Below are positions 10,189 to 20,031 of a stretch of 64,000 nucleotides of DNA, in pieces. The notes below the pieces were generated by a model, which saw nothing but the letters and a program-made list of their open reading frames with translations, ran no database searches and had not been told where the DNA came from. The position numbers and the translations under genes are program-made. Position 1 is the stretch's first letter, and each line of letters opens with the position of its first letter. The stretch is from Ralstonia pickettii DTP0602 (lineage in GTDB: Bacteria > Pseudomonadota > Gammaproteobacteria > Burkholderiales > Burkholderiaceae), in the NCBI GenBank assembly GCA_000471925.1, contig CP006667.1:1364001-1428000 (forward strand), in the 5' to 3' direction.

Positions 10189-10635
10189 ATGAAAGTCAGC
10201 GACATCCTCCAGATCAAGGGCAATACGCTCTTCACCGTGACGCCTGACACCTCCTTGCTGGTCGCCGTCCACACCATGGCCGAGCACGATATCGGCTCGC
10301 TGGTGGTGATGGAATATGGCGACCTGGTCGGCATGCTGACCTTCCGCGAGATCATCGAGACGCTGGCCAAGAACAATGGCAGCGTCGGCACCAGCAGCAT
10401 CCGCAAGGTGATGGACGATGCGCCGGTGACCTGCACCATGGAGACGGACGTCAACGAGGTGCGCCGCATGATGCTGGCGCGTCACACCCGCTATATGCCG
10501 GTGCTCGACAACCGCACGCTGATGGGCGTGATCTCCTTTTACGACGTCGCCAAGGCCGTGGTCGAGGACCAGAGCTTCGAGAACAAGATGCTTAAGGCGT
10601 ATATCCGCGACTGGCCGGAAGAGCGCGCCGAGTAA
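10189..10635 (+). CDS. CBS-domain protein
   Basis: A 148-residue protein made almost wholly of two CBS motifs: the first from VSDILQIKGNTLFTVTPDTS to FREIIETLAK, the second from IRKVMDDAPVTCTMETDVN to VISFYDVAKAVV. Such stand-alone pairs bind adenosine nucleotides and modulate partners; the partner is not evident. A GGAGA ribosome site precedes the ATG. The gene stands alone between the divergent metY and the MFS/acyltransferase gene. Confidence 0.87.
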   Translation: MKVSDILQIKGNTLFTVTPDTSLLVAVHTMAEHDIGSLVVMEYGDLVGMLTFREIIETLAKNNGSVGTSSIRKVMDDAPVTCTMETDVNEVRRMMLARHTRYMPVLDNRTLMGVISFYDVAKAVVEDQSFENKMLKAYIRDWPEERAE

Positions 10636-10811
10636 TGCCACGGCGCCGTCCGGTGCGCCGGACGGTCCAGGCTGAAGCTTCCTTCGAAATTTCTTTCGAC
10701 TGACGCCGCGCGGCCGCGCGGCGGTGGCATGATGGCGGCCGGACCCCGGCCCCGGCACACTGCCGGAATTTCCATTTCCGCCCCGGCCTCCGGACCGGAC
10801 GGCCCCCATCC

Positions 10812-12710
10812 ATGAGCCAACACAGCCAGTTCCGATTGCTCGGCGCGCGCCGCTTCGCCCCGTTCTTCTGGACCCAGTTCCTCGGGGCGATGAACGACAA
10901 CGTCTTCAAGGTCGCCTTTACCTCGCTGGTGACCTACCACACGGCGCTGTTCGAGGGCGTGGACGCACGCAGCGCCGCGTTCCTGATCTCGGCCATCTTT
11001 ATCGCGCCGTTCGTGCTGTTTTCCGCCACCAGCGGGCAGATCGCCGACAAGCTGGAAAAATCGCGCCTGATCCGGCTGGTCAAGTCGCTGGAAATCGCCA
11101 TCATGGTGCTGGGCCTGGCCGGCTTTGCCTGGCACAGCGCGCCGCTGCTGTATGCGGGCACCTTCCTGATGGGGCTGCATTCCACGCTGTTCGGGCCGGT
11201 CAAGTTCGCCTACCTGCCGCAGCACCTGGACGAGCGCGAACTGGTCGGCGGCAACGGGCTGGTGGAGATGGGCACCTTTGTCGCGATCCTGCTGGGCACG
11301 CTGGTTGGCGGCGAGCTGGCCGGGCTGCAGCAGGGCGGCGCGATCGTGGGGCCGATGTACGTCGGCGCGGTATGCGTGGCGATCGCGGTGGCGGGGCGGG
11401 CGGTGTCGGGCCGGATCCCGGTCTCGCCGGCGCCGCAACCCGACCTGCGCATCAACTGGAACCCGTTCTCGGAGACCTGGCGCAACCTGATGCTGGCGCG
11501 CGGCAACCGCACCGTGTTCCTGAGCCTGCTGGGCATCTCGTGGCTGTGGTTCCTCGGCGCCACCTTCCTGACCTCGTTCTTCAGCTACGCCAAGGATGTG
11601 CTGGGCGGCGACCAGAACGTGGTGACGCTGCTGCTGGCGGTGTTCTCGCTGGGCATCGGCACCGGCTCGCTGCTGTGCGAGCGGCTGTCGGGGCGCCATG
11701 TCGAGGTCGGGCTGGTGCCGTTCGGCTCGATCGGCATGACGGTGTTCGCGGTGGACCTGTACTTTGCCAGCCAGGGGCAGGCGCCCGCCGCGCTCAGCGG
11801 CATCGGCGGCTTCCTGGCCGAGCCGAGCCACTGGCGCGTGCTGGCCGACCTGTTCCTGCTGGCCATGTTCGGCGGCTTCTACAGCGTGCCGCTGTATGCG
11901 CTGATCCAGAGTCGCAGCGCGCCCACGCACCGCGCGCGCATCATCGCGGCCAACAATATCCTGAACAGCTTCTTCATGATCGCGGCGTCGCTGCTGGGCG
12001 TGGCGATGGCGCTGGCCGGCTACAGCATTCCGCACCTGTTCCTGGTGGTGGGGCTGCTCAATGCGGTGGTGGCGGTCTATATCTACTCGCTGGTGCCGGA
12101 GTTCCTGCTGCGCTTTATCGCCTGGATCCTGGTCCATACCGTCTATCGCCTGCGCCGCATCAATGCCGAACGGATCCCCGCGGACGGGCCGGCCGTGCTG
12201 GTCTGCAACCATGTCAGCTTTGCCGACGCGGTGGTGCTGATGGCGTGCAGCCCACGGCCGGTGCGCTTCGTGATGGATTACCGCATTTTCAAGGTGCCTT
12301 TGCTGTCGTGGTTCTTCCGGCAGGCCAAGGCGATCCCGATCGCGCCCGCGCATGAAGACCCGGAGATGCTCAAGCGCGCCTATGACAGCGTGGCCGAAGC
12401 GCTGCAGGACGGCGACCTGGTCTGCATCTTCCCGGAAGGGAAGATCACCGCCACCGGCGAGATCAACCCGTTCAAGCAAGGCGTGCAGCAGATCATCCGT
12501 CGCACCCCGGTGCCGGTGGTGCCGATGGCGCTGCGCGGGCTCTGGGGCAGCTACTTCTCGCGCAAGGGCGCGCCGGCGATGTCGCGGCCGTTCCGGCGCG
12601 GCATCCTGAACCGGCTGGAGCTGGTGGTGGGCGAGCCGGTGTCGCCGGAGGCGGCCACGCCCGAAGGGCTGCAGCAGATGGTGCAGACGCTGCGCGGCGA
12701 ATGGCGCTAG
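10812..12710 (+). CDS. MFS lysophospholipid transporter fused to PlsC-type acyltransferase
   Basis: A 632-residue fusion. Residues 1-430 are an MFS permease with LplT-like start (FAPFFWTQFLGAMNDNVFKV) and about 12 membrane helices. Residues 435-632 are a 1-acyl-glycerol-3-phosphate acyltransferase domain with the catalytic HX4D motif in CNHVSFADAVV and the FPEGKITATGEI substrate motif. In enterobacteria LplT and Aas recycle lyso-phosphatidylethanolamine by uptake across the inner membrane and re-acylation. Here both roles sit in one chain without the acyl-ACP synthetase domain of the longest homologues. The product likely acts in phospholipid remodelling at the inner membrane. Confidence 0.88.
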   Translation: MSQHSQFRLLGARRFAPFFWTQFLGAMNDNVFKVAFTSLVTYHTALFEGVDARSAAFLISAIFIAPFVLFSATSGQIADKLEKSRLIRLVKSLEIAIMVLGLAGFAWHSAPLLYAGTFLMGLHSTLFGPVKFAYLPQHLDERELVGGNGLVEMGTFVAILLGTLVGGELAGLQQGGAIVGPMYVGAVCVAIAVAGRAVSGRIPVSPAPQPDLRINWNPFSETWRNLMLARGNRTVFLSLLGISWLWFLGATFLTSFFSYAKDVLGGDQNVVTLLLAVFSLGIGTGSLLCERLSGRHVEVGLVPFGSIGMTVFAVDLYFASQGQAPAALSGIGGFLAEPSHWRVLADLFLLAMFGGFYSVPLYALIQSRSAPTHRARIIAANNILNSFFMIAASLLGVAMALAGYSIPHLFLVVGLLNAVVAVYIYSLVPEFLLRFIAWILVHTVYRLRRINAERIPADGPAVLVCNHVSFADAVVLMACSPRPVRFVMDYRIFKVPLLSWFFRQAKAIPIAPAHEDPEMLKRAYDSVAEALQDGDLVCIFPEGKITATGEINPFKQGVQQIIRRTPVPVVPMALRGLWGSYFSRKGAPAMSRPFRRGILNRLELVVGEPVSPEAATPEGLQQMVQTLRGEWR

Positions 12711-12738
12711 TTGATGGAATGCGGAATCTGAGCCCTCG

Positions 12739-13461
12739 ATGATCACCCTCTATACCTTTGGCCCCGCCTTCGGGCTGCCCGACGCCAGCCCCTTCGTCAC
12801 CAAGGCCGAGATGCTGCTCAAGCTCGCCGGCCTGCCGTACCAGGCCCGACGCGGCAGCCTGCGCCACGCGCCCAAGGGCAAGCTGCCCTATCTGGACGAC
12901 ATGGGCCGGATCGTGGCGGATTCCACGCTGATCCGCTGGCATATCGAGAAGACCTACCACATCGACTTCGATGCCGGCCTGAGCCCGGCCGAGCGCGGCA
13001 TCGCCTGGGCCGCCGAGAAATTGATGGAAGACCACCTGTACTGGGCGGTGGCGCGCGTGCGCTGGCTCGACCAGCACAATTTCGACAAGGGCCCGGCGCT
13101 GTTCTTCCGCAGCGTGCCGGCGCCGGTGCGCGGGCTGGCCGAGCGGCTGGTGCGCTACAAGGTGCGTAAGACGCTGTGGGGGCAGGGCCTGGGCCGGCAC
13201 AGCGAGGAAGAACTGGTCGCGCTGGCCAGCAAGGGCGTGACCTCAATCGCCGACATCCTGGGCGACAAGCGCTACCTGATGGGCGACAAGCCGTGCGGGG
13301 CAGACGCCACGCTGTTCGCCTTCGCCGCCAGCCTGCTGTGCCCCGTATTCGACACCCCGATCCGCACCGCGGCCGAGGGGCATGCCAACCTGGTGGCCTA
13401 TATGGACCGGATGCGGGCGGAGTTCTACCCCGACTTCGCGCCGGAAACCGCGGCGGCCTGA
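12739..13461 (+). CDS. Glutathione S-transferase family protein (Fax/metaxin-like)
   Basis: A 240-residue protein with a thioredoxin-like N-terminal domain ([20 protein letters not shown], then [20 protein letters not shown] as the glutathione-site loop) and an all-helical C-terminal domain. The insertion and the 'GRIVADS...[14 protein letters not shown]' arrangement resemble the failed-axon-connections/metaxin group of GSTs. It starts 28 bp after the transporter/acyltransferase gene, so the two may be co-transcribed. Substrate unknown. Confidence 0.83.
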   Translation: MITLYTFGPAFGLPDASPFVTKAEMLLKLAGLPYQARRGSLRHAPKGKLPYLDDMGRIVADSTLIRWHIEKTYHIDFDAGLSPAERGIAWAAEKLMEDHLYWAVARVRWLDQHNFDKGPALFFRSVPAPVRGLAERLVRYKVRKTLWGQGLGRHSEEELVALASKGVTSIADILGDKRYLMGDKPCGADATLFAFAASLLCPVFDTPIRTAAEGHANLVAYMDRMRAEFYPDFAPETAAA

Positions 13462-13535
13462 GCCCGCCGGGCCGCCCGAGGGTGGGCATTGGCCTTACAA
13501 TGGAGGCCGTCCCCAATTCCTGTGCGGTTTCCATC

Positions 13536-14645
13536 ATGTCCGGCAACACCCTTGGCCTGCTCTTCACTGTCACCACCTTCGGCGAATCGCATGGGCCCGC
13601 CATCGGCGCGGTGGTGGACGGCTGCCCACCGGGCATGGCGCTGACCGAGGCCGATATCCAGGGCGACCTGGACCGCCGCAAGCCCGGCACCTCGCGCCAT
13701 GTCACGCAACGCCAGGAAGCCGACCAGGTCGAGATTCTGTCGGGCGTGTTCGAGGGCAAGACCACCGGCACCCCGATCTGCCTGCTGATCCGCAATACCG
13801 ACCAGCGCAGCAAGGACTACGGCAATATCGTCGAGACCTTCCGCCCGGGCCACGCCGACTACACCTACTGGCAGAAGTACGGCATCCGCGACCACCGCGG
13901 CGGTGGCCGTTCGTCGGCGCGCCTGACCGCGCCGGTGGTGGCCGCGGCGGCGGTGGCCAAGAAGTGGCTGCGCGAAAAATACGGCACCGAGATCCGGGGC
14001 TACATGTCGCAGCTCGGCGAGATCGCGGTACCGTTCAAGGACTGGTCGCACGTGCCGGAGAACCCGTTCTTCGCGCCCAACGCTGACATCATCCCCGAGC
14101 TGGAAACCTATATGGACGCGCTGCGCCGCGACGGCGATTCGGTCGGTGCGCGCATCGAGGTGGTGGCCAGCAATGTGCCGGTCGGCCTGGGCGAGCCGCT
14201 GTTCGACAGGCTCGACGCCGACATCGCGCACGCGATGATGGGCATCAACGCGGTCAAGGGCGTGGAGATCGGCGCCGGCTTCGACAGCGTGGCCCAGCGC
14301 GGCAGCGTGCATGGCGACGAGCTGACCGCGGACGGTTTCCGCACCAACAATTCCGGCGGCGTGCTGGGGGGCATCTCGACTGGCCAGGACGTCACCGTGT
14401 CGCTGGCGATCAAGCCGACTTCCTCGATCCGCACCCCGCGCGAGTCGATCGACAAGGCCGGCAATGCCGCCACGGTCGAGACCTTCGGCCGCCACGATCC
14501 CTGCGTGGGCATCCGCGCCACGCCGATCGCCGAGGCCATGCTGGCGCTGGTGCTGATGGACCACGCGCTGCGCCACCGCGCCCAGTGCGGCGACGTAAAG
14601 GTCGATACGCCGCAGATTCCGGCGCAGGCCGGTCAGTCGCGCTGA
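13536..14645 (+). CDS. aroC: Chorismate synthase
   Basis: A 369-residue enzyme that converts 5-enolpyruvylshikimate-3-phosphate to chorismate with reduced FMN, the last common step to aromatic amino acids. Signatures are [20 protein letters not shown] at the start, [12 protein letters not shown] in the middle, and [17 protein letters not shown] and [11 protein letters not shown] later. The frame is open far upstream, but the ATG at 13536 gives the classic [20 protein letters not shown] start. An MFS gene begins 1 bp past the stop. Confidence 0.97.
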   Translation: MSGNTLGLLFTVTTFGESHGPAIGAVVDGCPPGMALTEADIQGDLDRRKPGTSRHVTQRQEADQVEILSGVFEGKTTGTPICLLIRNTDQRSKDYGNIVETFRPGHADYTYWQKYGIRDHRGGGRSSARLTAPVVAAAAVAKKWLREKYGTEIRGYMSQLGEIAVPFKDWSHVPENPFFAPNADIIPELETYMDALRRDGDSVGARIEVVASNVPVGLGEPLFDRLDADIAHAMMGINAVKGVEIGAGFDSVAQRGSVHGDELTADGFRTNNSGGVLGGISTGQDVTVSLAIKPTSSIRTPRESIDKAGNAATVETFGRHDPCVGIRATPIAEAMLALVLMDHALRHRAQCGDVKVDTPQIPAQAGQSR

Positions 14646-14646
14646 C

Positions 14647-15927
14647 TTGACGGCGCCATCCGCGGGCGGCGGCGCCTCCGGCGCCGGCCGCCCTGACTAC
14701 GCCCGCTTCGGGCTCTTCTACCTTGGCTACTACGGCTACGTCGGCGTTATCTCGCCGTACGTGAGCCTGTATTTCGCCGGACGCGGCTTCGATCCGGTGC
14801 AGATCGGCGTGCTGATGGCGAGCTTCCAGGTCAGCCGCATCGTCGGGCCCTACCTGTGGGGCTGGCTGTCCGACGTGATGCACACGCGCGTGCGCATCCT
14901 GCGCGTCAGCGCGTTCACCTCATTGCTGGCCTTCCTGATGCTGCCCGGCGTCGGCAGCTACGGCGGCATGATGGCGATGATGCTGACGCTGAGCCTGCTG
15001 ACCAGCGCGATGTCGCCGCTGGGCGATGCGCTGACCATTTCCACGCTGCGCCGCTACGGCGCCTTCGACCACAGCTACGGCCGCATCCGCATGTTCGGCT
15101 CGGCCGGCTTTATCGGTGCGGTGCTGGCGGGCGGGGCGCTGTTCGAAGCGGTGGGAATGCGCGCCTTCCCGTGGGTGGCAAGCGCCTTGCTGGCGATCCT
15201 GGCCGGCGTGGTGCTGACCATGCGCGATGCCACGGACGATGGGCCGCGCGTACCGGCGCCGCCCGCGTTGCCGCTGCTGCGCCGTCCCGACGTGGCGTGG
15301 TTCCTGGCGTCAGCCTTCCTGATGATGTTCGCGCACGCCGCGCTCTACGTGTTTTACTCGCTGTGGCTGGAGAAGCTCGGCTACAGCAAGTTCGCCATCG
15401 GCGTGATGTGGACCATCGGCGTGGTCGCCGAGATCGTGTTCTTCTACTACCAGGGCCTGCTGTTCGCGCGCTATGCGCTGCGCACCATCCTGGCGGGTAC
15501 CTTCGTGCTGGCGGCGCTGCGTTTCGGGCTGACCGGCTACTTTGCGCAGTTCGCGTGGCTGATGGCGCTGGTGCAGGTGCTGCACGCCGCCACTTTCGCC
15601 GCGCACCACAGCGCCAGCCTGAAGCGGCTGCAGGCGTGGTTTTCCGGGCCGTTGCAGGGGCGCGGCCAGGCGCTGTACACGGGCATTTCCTACGGCGTCG
15701 GCGGCACGCTGGGCGGGCTGGCGATGGGCTGGACCTGGAACGCGCTGGCGCCGGAGCATACCTTCGGCCTTGCCGCTATCGCCGCGGCAGCCGGCGCGTT
15801 CTGCGCCGCGATGAGCTTTCGCGGCGAAGGCATAGGCACCGGCGCGGTTCAGGGCAGCGCCGCGCAGACCCGCTCGGCGATCGCCAGCGATGAGGTCAGC
15901 CCCGGCGACTCGATGCCGAACAGGTGA
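14647..15927 (+). CDS. MFS transporter, HcaT/MFS_1-like
   Basis: A 426-residue permease with 12 predicted membrane helices. The N-terminal segment [20 protein letters not shown] and the '[16 protein letters not shown]' loop resemble the 3-phenylpropionate transporter HcaT subgroup. The start is a TTG at 14647, two bases after the aroC stop, so it is translationally coupled to aroC. The hydrophilic tail after about residue 395 overlaps the 3' end of the opposite-strand FAD oxidase by 79 bp, so the real stop may be unusually late. Substrate unknown. Confidence 0.82.
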   Translation: MTAPSAGGGASGAGRPDYARFGLFYLGYYGYVGVISPYVSLYFAGRGFDPVQIGVLMASFQVSRIVGPYLWGWLSDVMHTRVRILRVSAFTSLLAFLMLPGVGSYGGMMAMMLTLSLLTSAMSPLGDALTISTLRRYGAFDHSYGRIRMFGSAGFIGAVLAGGALFEAVGMRAFPWVASALLAILAGVVLTMRDATDDGPRVPAPPALPLLRRPDVAWFLASAFLMMFAHAALYVFYSLWLEKLGYSKFAIGVMWTIGVVAEIVFFYYQGLLFARYALRTILAGTFVLAALRFGLTGYFAQFAWLMALVQVLHAATFAAHHSASLKRLQAWFSGPLQGRGQALYTGISYGVGGTLGGLAMGWTWNALAPEHTFGLAAIAAAAGAFCAAMSFRGEGIGTGAVQGSAAQTRSAIASDEVSPGDSMPNR

Positions 15928-16955
15928 ACCAGCCCCCGCACGCCATGCACCGCCGGGCCATCGATACGGAAGTCCGCCGCCACTTCATGCGGGCCGCTGA
16001 TCTTGGGGCGGATCCCGGCGTAGCCCGGCTGCAGCGCGCCATCGGCCAGCGCCGGCCAGTAGCGGCGTACCTCGTCATAGAATCCATCCGCATCGGCCGG
16101 GTCCACGCTGTATTCGATCTCGTTGATCCAGCGCACGTTGGGGCCGAAGCGCGCCTGGCCGCCCATGTCGAGCGTCAGGTGCACGCCCAGCCCGGCCGCC
16201 TCGGGCACCGGGTAGATCAGCCGTGAGAAGGGCGCGCGGCCAGCCAGCGTGAAATAGCAGCCCTTGGCGTAGTACTGCGGCGGGATGTGCGCCTCCGGCA
16301 TGCCGTGGAGGCGGCGCGCAAGTTCCGGCGCGGTCAGGCCGGCCGAGTTCACCACGGTCTGCGCCAGCAGCGTGGTGGCGCTGCCATCCTCGCTGCCGAC
16401 CTCCAGTCGGATGCCTTCCGGCGTCACCGCACCGCCCAGCACTGGTGACTGCACCGCCAGCATCGCGCCGGCGTTCTCGGCATCGCCCAGCAGTGCGGTC
16501 ATCAGGCCATGGCTGTCGATGATGCCGGTCGACGGCGACAGCAGCGCGGCGTGGCATTGCAGTTGCGGCTCCAGCGCCTGCGCTTCGGCCTGGCTGAGCA
16601 GGCGCAGGTCATCGACGCCATTGGCCGCAGCCTTGGCACGGATGCCTTCCAGCGTGGCGACCTGCGCTTCGCTGGTGGCGACGATCAGCTTGCCACAGCG
16701 CTGGTGCGCGACATGGTGCGTGGCGCAGTAGTCATACAGCATGGCCTTGCCGCGCACGCACAGCTGCGCCTTCAGCGAGCCCGCGGGGTAGTAGATGCCC
16801 GCGTGGATCACTTCGCTGTTGCGCGCGCTGGTGATGGTGCCGAAGGCGTTCTCGGCCTCCAGGATGATCACTTCGCGGCCCTGCAACGCGAGCGCGCGCG
16901 CCACCGCCAGTCCCACCACGCCGGCGCCGATGACGACGCAATCCACCTTTTCCAT
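15849..16955 (-). CDS. FAD-dependent oxidoreductase, L-2-hydroxyglutarate oxidase (LhgO) family
   Basis: A 368-residue DAO-fold flavoprotein. The Rossmann FAD motif is [20 protein letters not shown] at residues 4-23. The '[20 protein letters not shown]' segment that places FAD and substrate is characteristic of the LhgO family, and [10 protein letters not shown] with [18 protein letters not shown] closes the protein. Family members oxidise L-2-hydroxyglutarate to 2-oxoglutarate and feed electrons to quinone. A FadR-type regulator lies 33 bp upstream on the same strand, so it is probably the local regulator. The 3' end overlaps the convergent MFS gene. Confidence 0.85.
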   Translation of the reverse strand: MEKVDCVVIGAGVVGLAVARALALQGREVIILEAENAFGTITSARNSEVIHAGIYYPAGSLKAQLCVRGKAMLYDYCATHHVAHQRCGKLIVATSEAQVATLEGIRAKAAANGVDDLRLLSQAEAQALEPQLQCHAALLSPSTGIIDSHGLMTALLGDAENAGAMLAVQSPVLGGAVTPEGIRLEVGSEDGSATTLLAQTVVNSAGLTAPELARRLHGMPEAHIPPQYYAKGCYFTLAGRAPFSRLIYPVPEAAGLGVHLTLDMGGQARFGPNVRWINEIEYSVDPADADGFYDEVRRYWPALADGALQPGYAGIRPKISGPHEVAADFRIDGPAVHGVRGLVHLFGIESPGLTSSLAIAERVCAALP

Positions 16956-16988
16956 GCTCGTTCCTTTGAGTGTTGCTGTGTTCGGGGT

Positions 16989-17702
16989 TCAGCCCGGCAG
17001 GCCCAGGCGGGCGGCCGCGGCGGACAGGTGCTGTTGCGCGGCCTCGCGCGCCGCTGCCGCGTTGCCGGCGGCAATCGCTTCGGCCAGCGCGGCATGTTCG
17101 CTGTCGGCGGCGCGCGGGGCGCCGGTGCTGGCAACCAGTCGCGCGGTGTTTTCCCACGCGCGCTGGCGCGCGGCCAGCATCTGCTGGCTGACGAAATCGG
17201 TCAGGCCGGTGAAGCAGGGGTTGTGCGCGGCCTCGGCGACCGCATGGTGGAAGGCCATGTCGGCCGCGGCGGCGCTGGCCATGTCGCCCTGGCCGTCGGC
17301 CTGCGCCCGCATCGCCGCCAGCGCGGTGCGGATGGCATCGACATCGGCCTCGGTGCGCCGCTGCGCCGCCATTTCGGCACAGGCGGTTTCCACCACACGG
17401 CGCAGTTCGAACAGCTGCGCCAACGTCGGGCCGCCATCCGGTGCGCTGGCCACGCGCCAGGCCTGGCCGCCCGGCGTCTCGGACACATAGGCGCCCGAGC
17501 CCTTGCGCGTCACCAGCACGCCGTCGGCCTTCAACTGCGCGATGGCCTCGCGCACGATCGGCCGGCTGACGCCGAAGGTGTCGGCCAGCCTGGCTTCGGC
17601 AGGCAGGCGCGCGCCGGCGACATGACGGCCGGCGAGGATGTCGTCGTGCAGGGACTGGGCGATGCGGCTGGCCAGCGAGGCCGGGCGGGGCAGGTTTGTC
17701 AT
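16989..17702 (-). CDS. FadR/GntR-family transcriptional regulator (FCD domain)
   Basis: A 237-residue repressor-type protein with an N-terminal winged helix (SLHDDILAGRHVAGARLPAEARLADTFGVSRPIVREAIAQL) and a C-terminal FCD ligand domain (FELRRVVETACAEMAAQR ... DMAFHHAVAEAAHNP, with the metal-binding D-x3-H pattern). It heads a minus-strand pair with the LhgO-like oxidase. An 11-bp palindrome lies just upstream of its start and fits autoregulation. By context the ligand may be a 2-hydroxy acid. Confidence 0.87.
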   Translation of the reverse strand: MTNLPRPASLASRIAQSLHDDILAGRHVAGARLPAEARLADTFGVSRPIVREAIAQLKADGVLVTRKGSGAYVSETPGGQAWRVASAPDGGPTLAQLFELRRVVETACAEMAAQRRTEADVDAIRTALAAMRAQADGQGDMASAAAADMAFHHAVAEAAHNPCFTGLTDFVSQQMLAARQRAWENTARLVASTGAPRAADSEHAALAEAIAAGNAAAAREAAQQHLSAAAARLGLPG

Positions 17703-17719
17703 GGGGGTAATGTGTCAGT

Positions 17720-17730
17720 CTGTCAGACAG
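17720..17730. promoter_or_regulatory. Palindromic operator candidate for the GntR regulator
   Basis: CTGTCAGACAG is a perfect inverted repeat (5-bp arms, one central base) 18 bp upstream of the FadR/GntR start. GntR-FadR proteins commonly bind short GT...AC palindromes of this size. Assignment to this regulator is inferred from position only. Confidence 0.45.
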
Positions 17731-17943
17731 CTTTGTGCGATTCTGGTCCCGAACTTGCCGGACGTCAAGCCTCGCGTAAGGAGCGAATGCTACACATACG
17801 GTTCTCCACCATCGGTAAGCGCTTAATTTCCACGCGACCGCGCCGATAGTGACCGAATACAGGTGGCGGATACTGCCCGGCAGCTCCGCCGTGGGTTTGC
17901 CATTGCCACGGGGATGACCCACCGGGCCCCTCTGCAAACAGCC

Positions 17944-18804
17944 ATGATCCAGCTCACTCCCAACGATCTTCCTGTCGGACACCCGCTGCCCTGGTCGCTG
18001 CTCGACGGCGACGGCAACCTGGTGCTCGGCAGCGGCAGCGTCATTCCCGACGCGCGCGACCTGGCGCTGGTGTTCCGGCACGGCGTGGTCTGCCGCGAGG
18101 ACGACGGCGACGGCTCCGACGACTCCCTGCGTCCCACGACCGGGCCGCTCGGCCTGCAGGTCGGCACGCTGCTGCATATCAAGCATGAAGGCGAGACCGC
18201 GCGCGCGGCGGCCAGCCGCCTGATCGGCTTTATCGACCAAGGGCTGTTCGTGACCTGGCCCCAGCTCGGCGGCCGCGACCTGCCGCTGCAGGCGGGCGAC
18301 AACGTGCTGCTGCGCGGCTTCTCCGGGCAGGCCATCCACAGCTTCACCTCGACCATTACAGCGGTCTGCCGCAGCCCGTTCCGCTACCTGGTGCTGTCGG
18401 CGCCGGCGCGGCAGCATGCGACGCCGGTGCGCAAGGCCGCACGCGTGCCCACACGCCTGGCGGCCTACCTGACCGAGCCGGAGGACGAGGACGCTGTCGA
18501 GTCGGGCACGGCGCGGCTGGCGCTGCTGTCCGACCTCAGCACCGGCGGCGCGCTGGTGCATACCACCGCGCCGTCGCCCGCGCCGGGCAGCCGCGTGCGG
18601 CTGCGCTTCCAGATGCGGACCGCGTCATTCGACAGCGAAGTGACCGTCGATGGCTGGGTGCGCGTGGCGCCGGAGGGGCCCGGCGAAGACGCCGATTTCC
18701 CGGCCTTTGGCGTAGCCTTCGACGTGCTCGCCGAACGCGAGATGACACTGCTGCAGTGCTATATCTACGAGCAGTTGCTGTCGAACACGCGCATGCCTTT
18801 GTAG
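17944..18804 (+). CDS. PilZ-domain c-di-GMP receptor, YcgR-like
   Basis: A 286-residue protein. The C-terminal PilZ domain shows the c-di-GMP signature: an RxxxR-type motif in PVRKAARVPTR and the D-x-S-x3-G motif as DLSTGGALV. The N-terminal half (VGTLLHIKHEG, then QAGDNVLLRGFSG) matches the YcgR-N beta-barrel found in flagellar brake proteins. The start is the ATG at 17944 (MIQLTPNDLPVGHPLPW); the frame is open a little further upstream but without a good ribosome site. It probably links c-di-GMP to motility or surface behaviour. No flagellar genes are nearby. Confidence 0.85.
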   Translation: MIQLTPNDLPVGHPLPWSLLDGDGNLVLGSGSVIPDARDLALVFRHGVVCREDDGDGSDDSLRPTTGPLGLQVGTLLHIKHEGETARAAASRLIGFIDQGLFVTWPQLGGRDLPLQAGDNVLLRGFSGQAIHSFTSTITAVCRSPFRYLVLSAPARQHATPVRKAARVPTRLAAYLTEPEDEDAVESGTARLALLSDLSTGGALVHTTAPSPAPGSRVRLRFQMRTASFDSEVTVDGWVRVAPEGPGEDADFPAFGVAFDVLAEREMTLLQCYIYEQLLSNTRMPL

Positions 18805-18918
18805 CCGCGTCCCTGTAGCGGGCGTTTGGAGGAATTCCGCTAATGTTTTGATTGTCTTCACGCGGTGCGCCGTCTTTACTGCTTTCAACAAAAAAAGACC
18901 CACCACCGAGGAGACAAG

Positions 18919-20031
18919 ATGAAGCACAGCGGACACCGCGGCCCCGGCCACGCGTGCGGGCGCAGCACGCCCGCGGCACGCAAGGAGAAGGCCGGCACGA
19001 TCGCAGGGACCATGGCGGCGCTGGCTGCCGCGGCTGCGATGACCTGGTCGGCCCCGGCCACGGCCGAGAGCGCGGATTACGCCAGGACACGCTACCCGAT
19101 CGTGCTGGTCCACGGCCTCACCGGCGCGGCCAAGATGGCCGGCGTGCTCGACTACTGGTACGGCATCCCTGAAGTACTGCGCGCCCACGGCGCACGCGTC
19201 TATGTGGCGACCGTACCGTCTTTCAACAGCGACGAAGAGCGCGCACTGGCGCTGCAGGCCTATGTGCGCGCGGTCAAGCTGGAGACCGGCGCCGACAAGG
19301 TCAACCTGATCGGCCACAGCCAGGGCGGCCCGACGTCGCGCACGCTGGCAGCGATGTCGCCGCAGGATATCGCTTCGGTGACCACCATCGGCAGCCCCCA
19401 CCGGGGCAGCGAAGTCGCCGATACCGTGCTGGACCTGATCAGCGGTGTCAACAGCATCCCGATCGCGGGGCCGGTGCTGGTAGGCCTTATCCAGGGGGTG
19501 TTCGATGCGGTCGGCTGGTTCAACGGCATCAGCAACGGGCAGGCGCTGGACCAGAATGCGCTGGCTTCGCTGACGATCCTGACCACGAAAGGTGCAGCCG
19601 AGCAGAATGCGCGCCTGGATGCCACGCTGGTGCCGGGCACGAAGTCGGCACTCGGGCCGGACTGCAACACGTCCGGCGCTGTGTCCGAACAGCGGCAGGC
19701 GCGCGATGCCGCGGGCAACCTTGTTACCCATACACAGGCTGCATATTCGTGGACGGGGCAGGGCGGTCCGTTCAGCCTGCTGCGCTCCAACCTGCTGGAT
19801 CCGACCACGGTGATGATGTCGACGCTGGCGGGGATCATGGATCTGAAGGGCGCCGGCCCCAATGACGGGCTGGTCTCGGTCTGCAGCAGCAAGTGGGGCC
19901 GGGTGCTGGCCACCGGCTATTACTGGAACCACCTCGACGAGGTGAACCAGATGGCCGGCCTGTACCAGGACGTCGACCCGCGCACGGTGATCCTCAGCCA
20001 CGCCAACCGGCTGCGCAATGACCAGCTCTGA
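18919..20031 (+). CDS. lipA: Secreted triacylglycerol lipase (family I.2 type)
   Basis: A 370-residue exported lipase. The long N-terminal signal region (basic stretch, then AGTMAALAAAAAMTWSAPATA) suits Sec export with cleavage near ATA-ES. The mature enzyme starts YARTRYPIVLVHGLTG, which holds the oxyanion hole; the nucleophile elbow is GHSQGG; the Asp is probably in GPNDGLVSV, and the His in WNHLDEVNQ. The strong GGAG ribosome site fixes the ATG at 18919. It overlaps the foldase gene by 14 bp, the standard lipase-foldase operon, and needs that foldase to fold in the periplasm before type II secretion. Confidence 0.92.
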   Translation: MKHSGHRGPGHACGRSTPAARKEKAGTIAGTMAALAAAAAMTWSAPATAESADYARTRYPIVLVHGLTGAAKMAGVLDYWYGIPEVLRAHGARVYVATVPSFNSDEERALALQAYVRAVKLETGADKVNLIGHSQGGPTSRTLAAMSPQDIASVTTIGSPHRGSEVADTVLDLISGVNSIPIAGPVLVGLIQGVFDAVGWFNGISNGQALDQNALASLTILTTKGAAEQNARLDATLVPGTKSALGPDCNTSGAVSEQRQARDAAGNLVTHTQAAYSWTGQGGPFSLLRSNLLDPTTVMMSTLAGIMDLKGAGPNDGLVSVCSSKWGRVLATGYYWNHLDEVNQMAGLYQDVDPRTVILSHANRLRNDQL

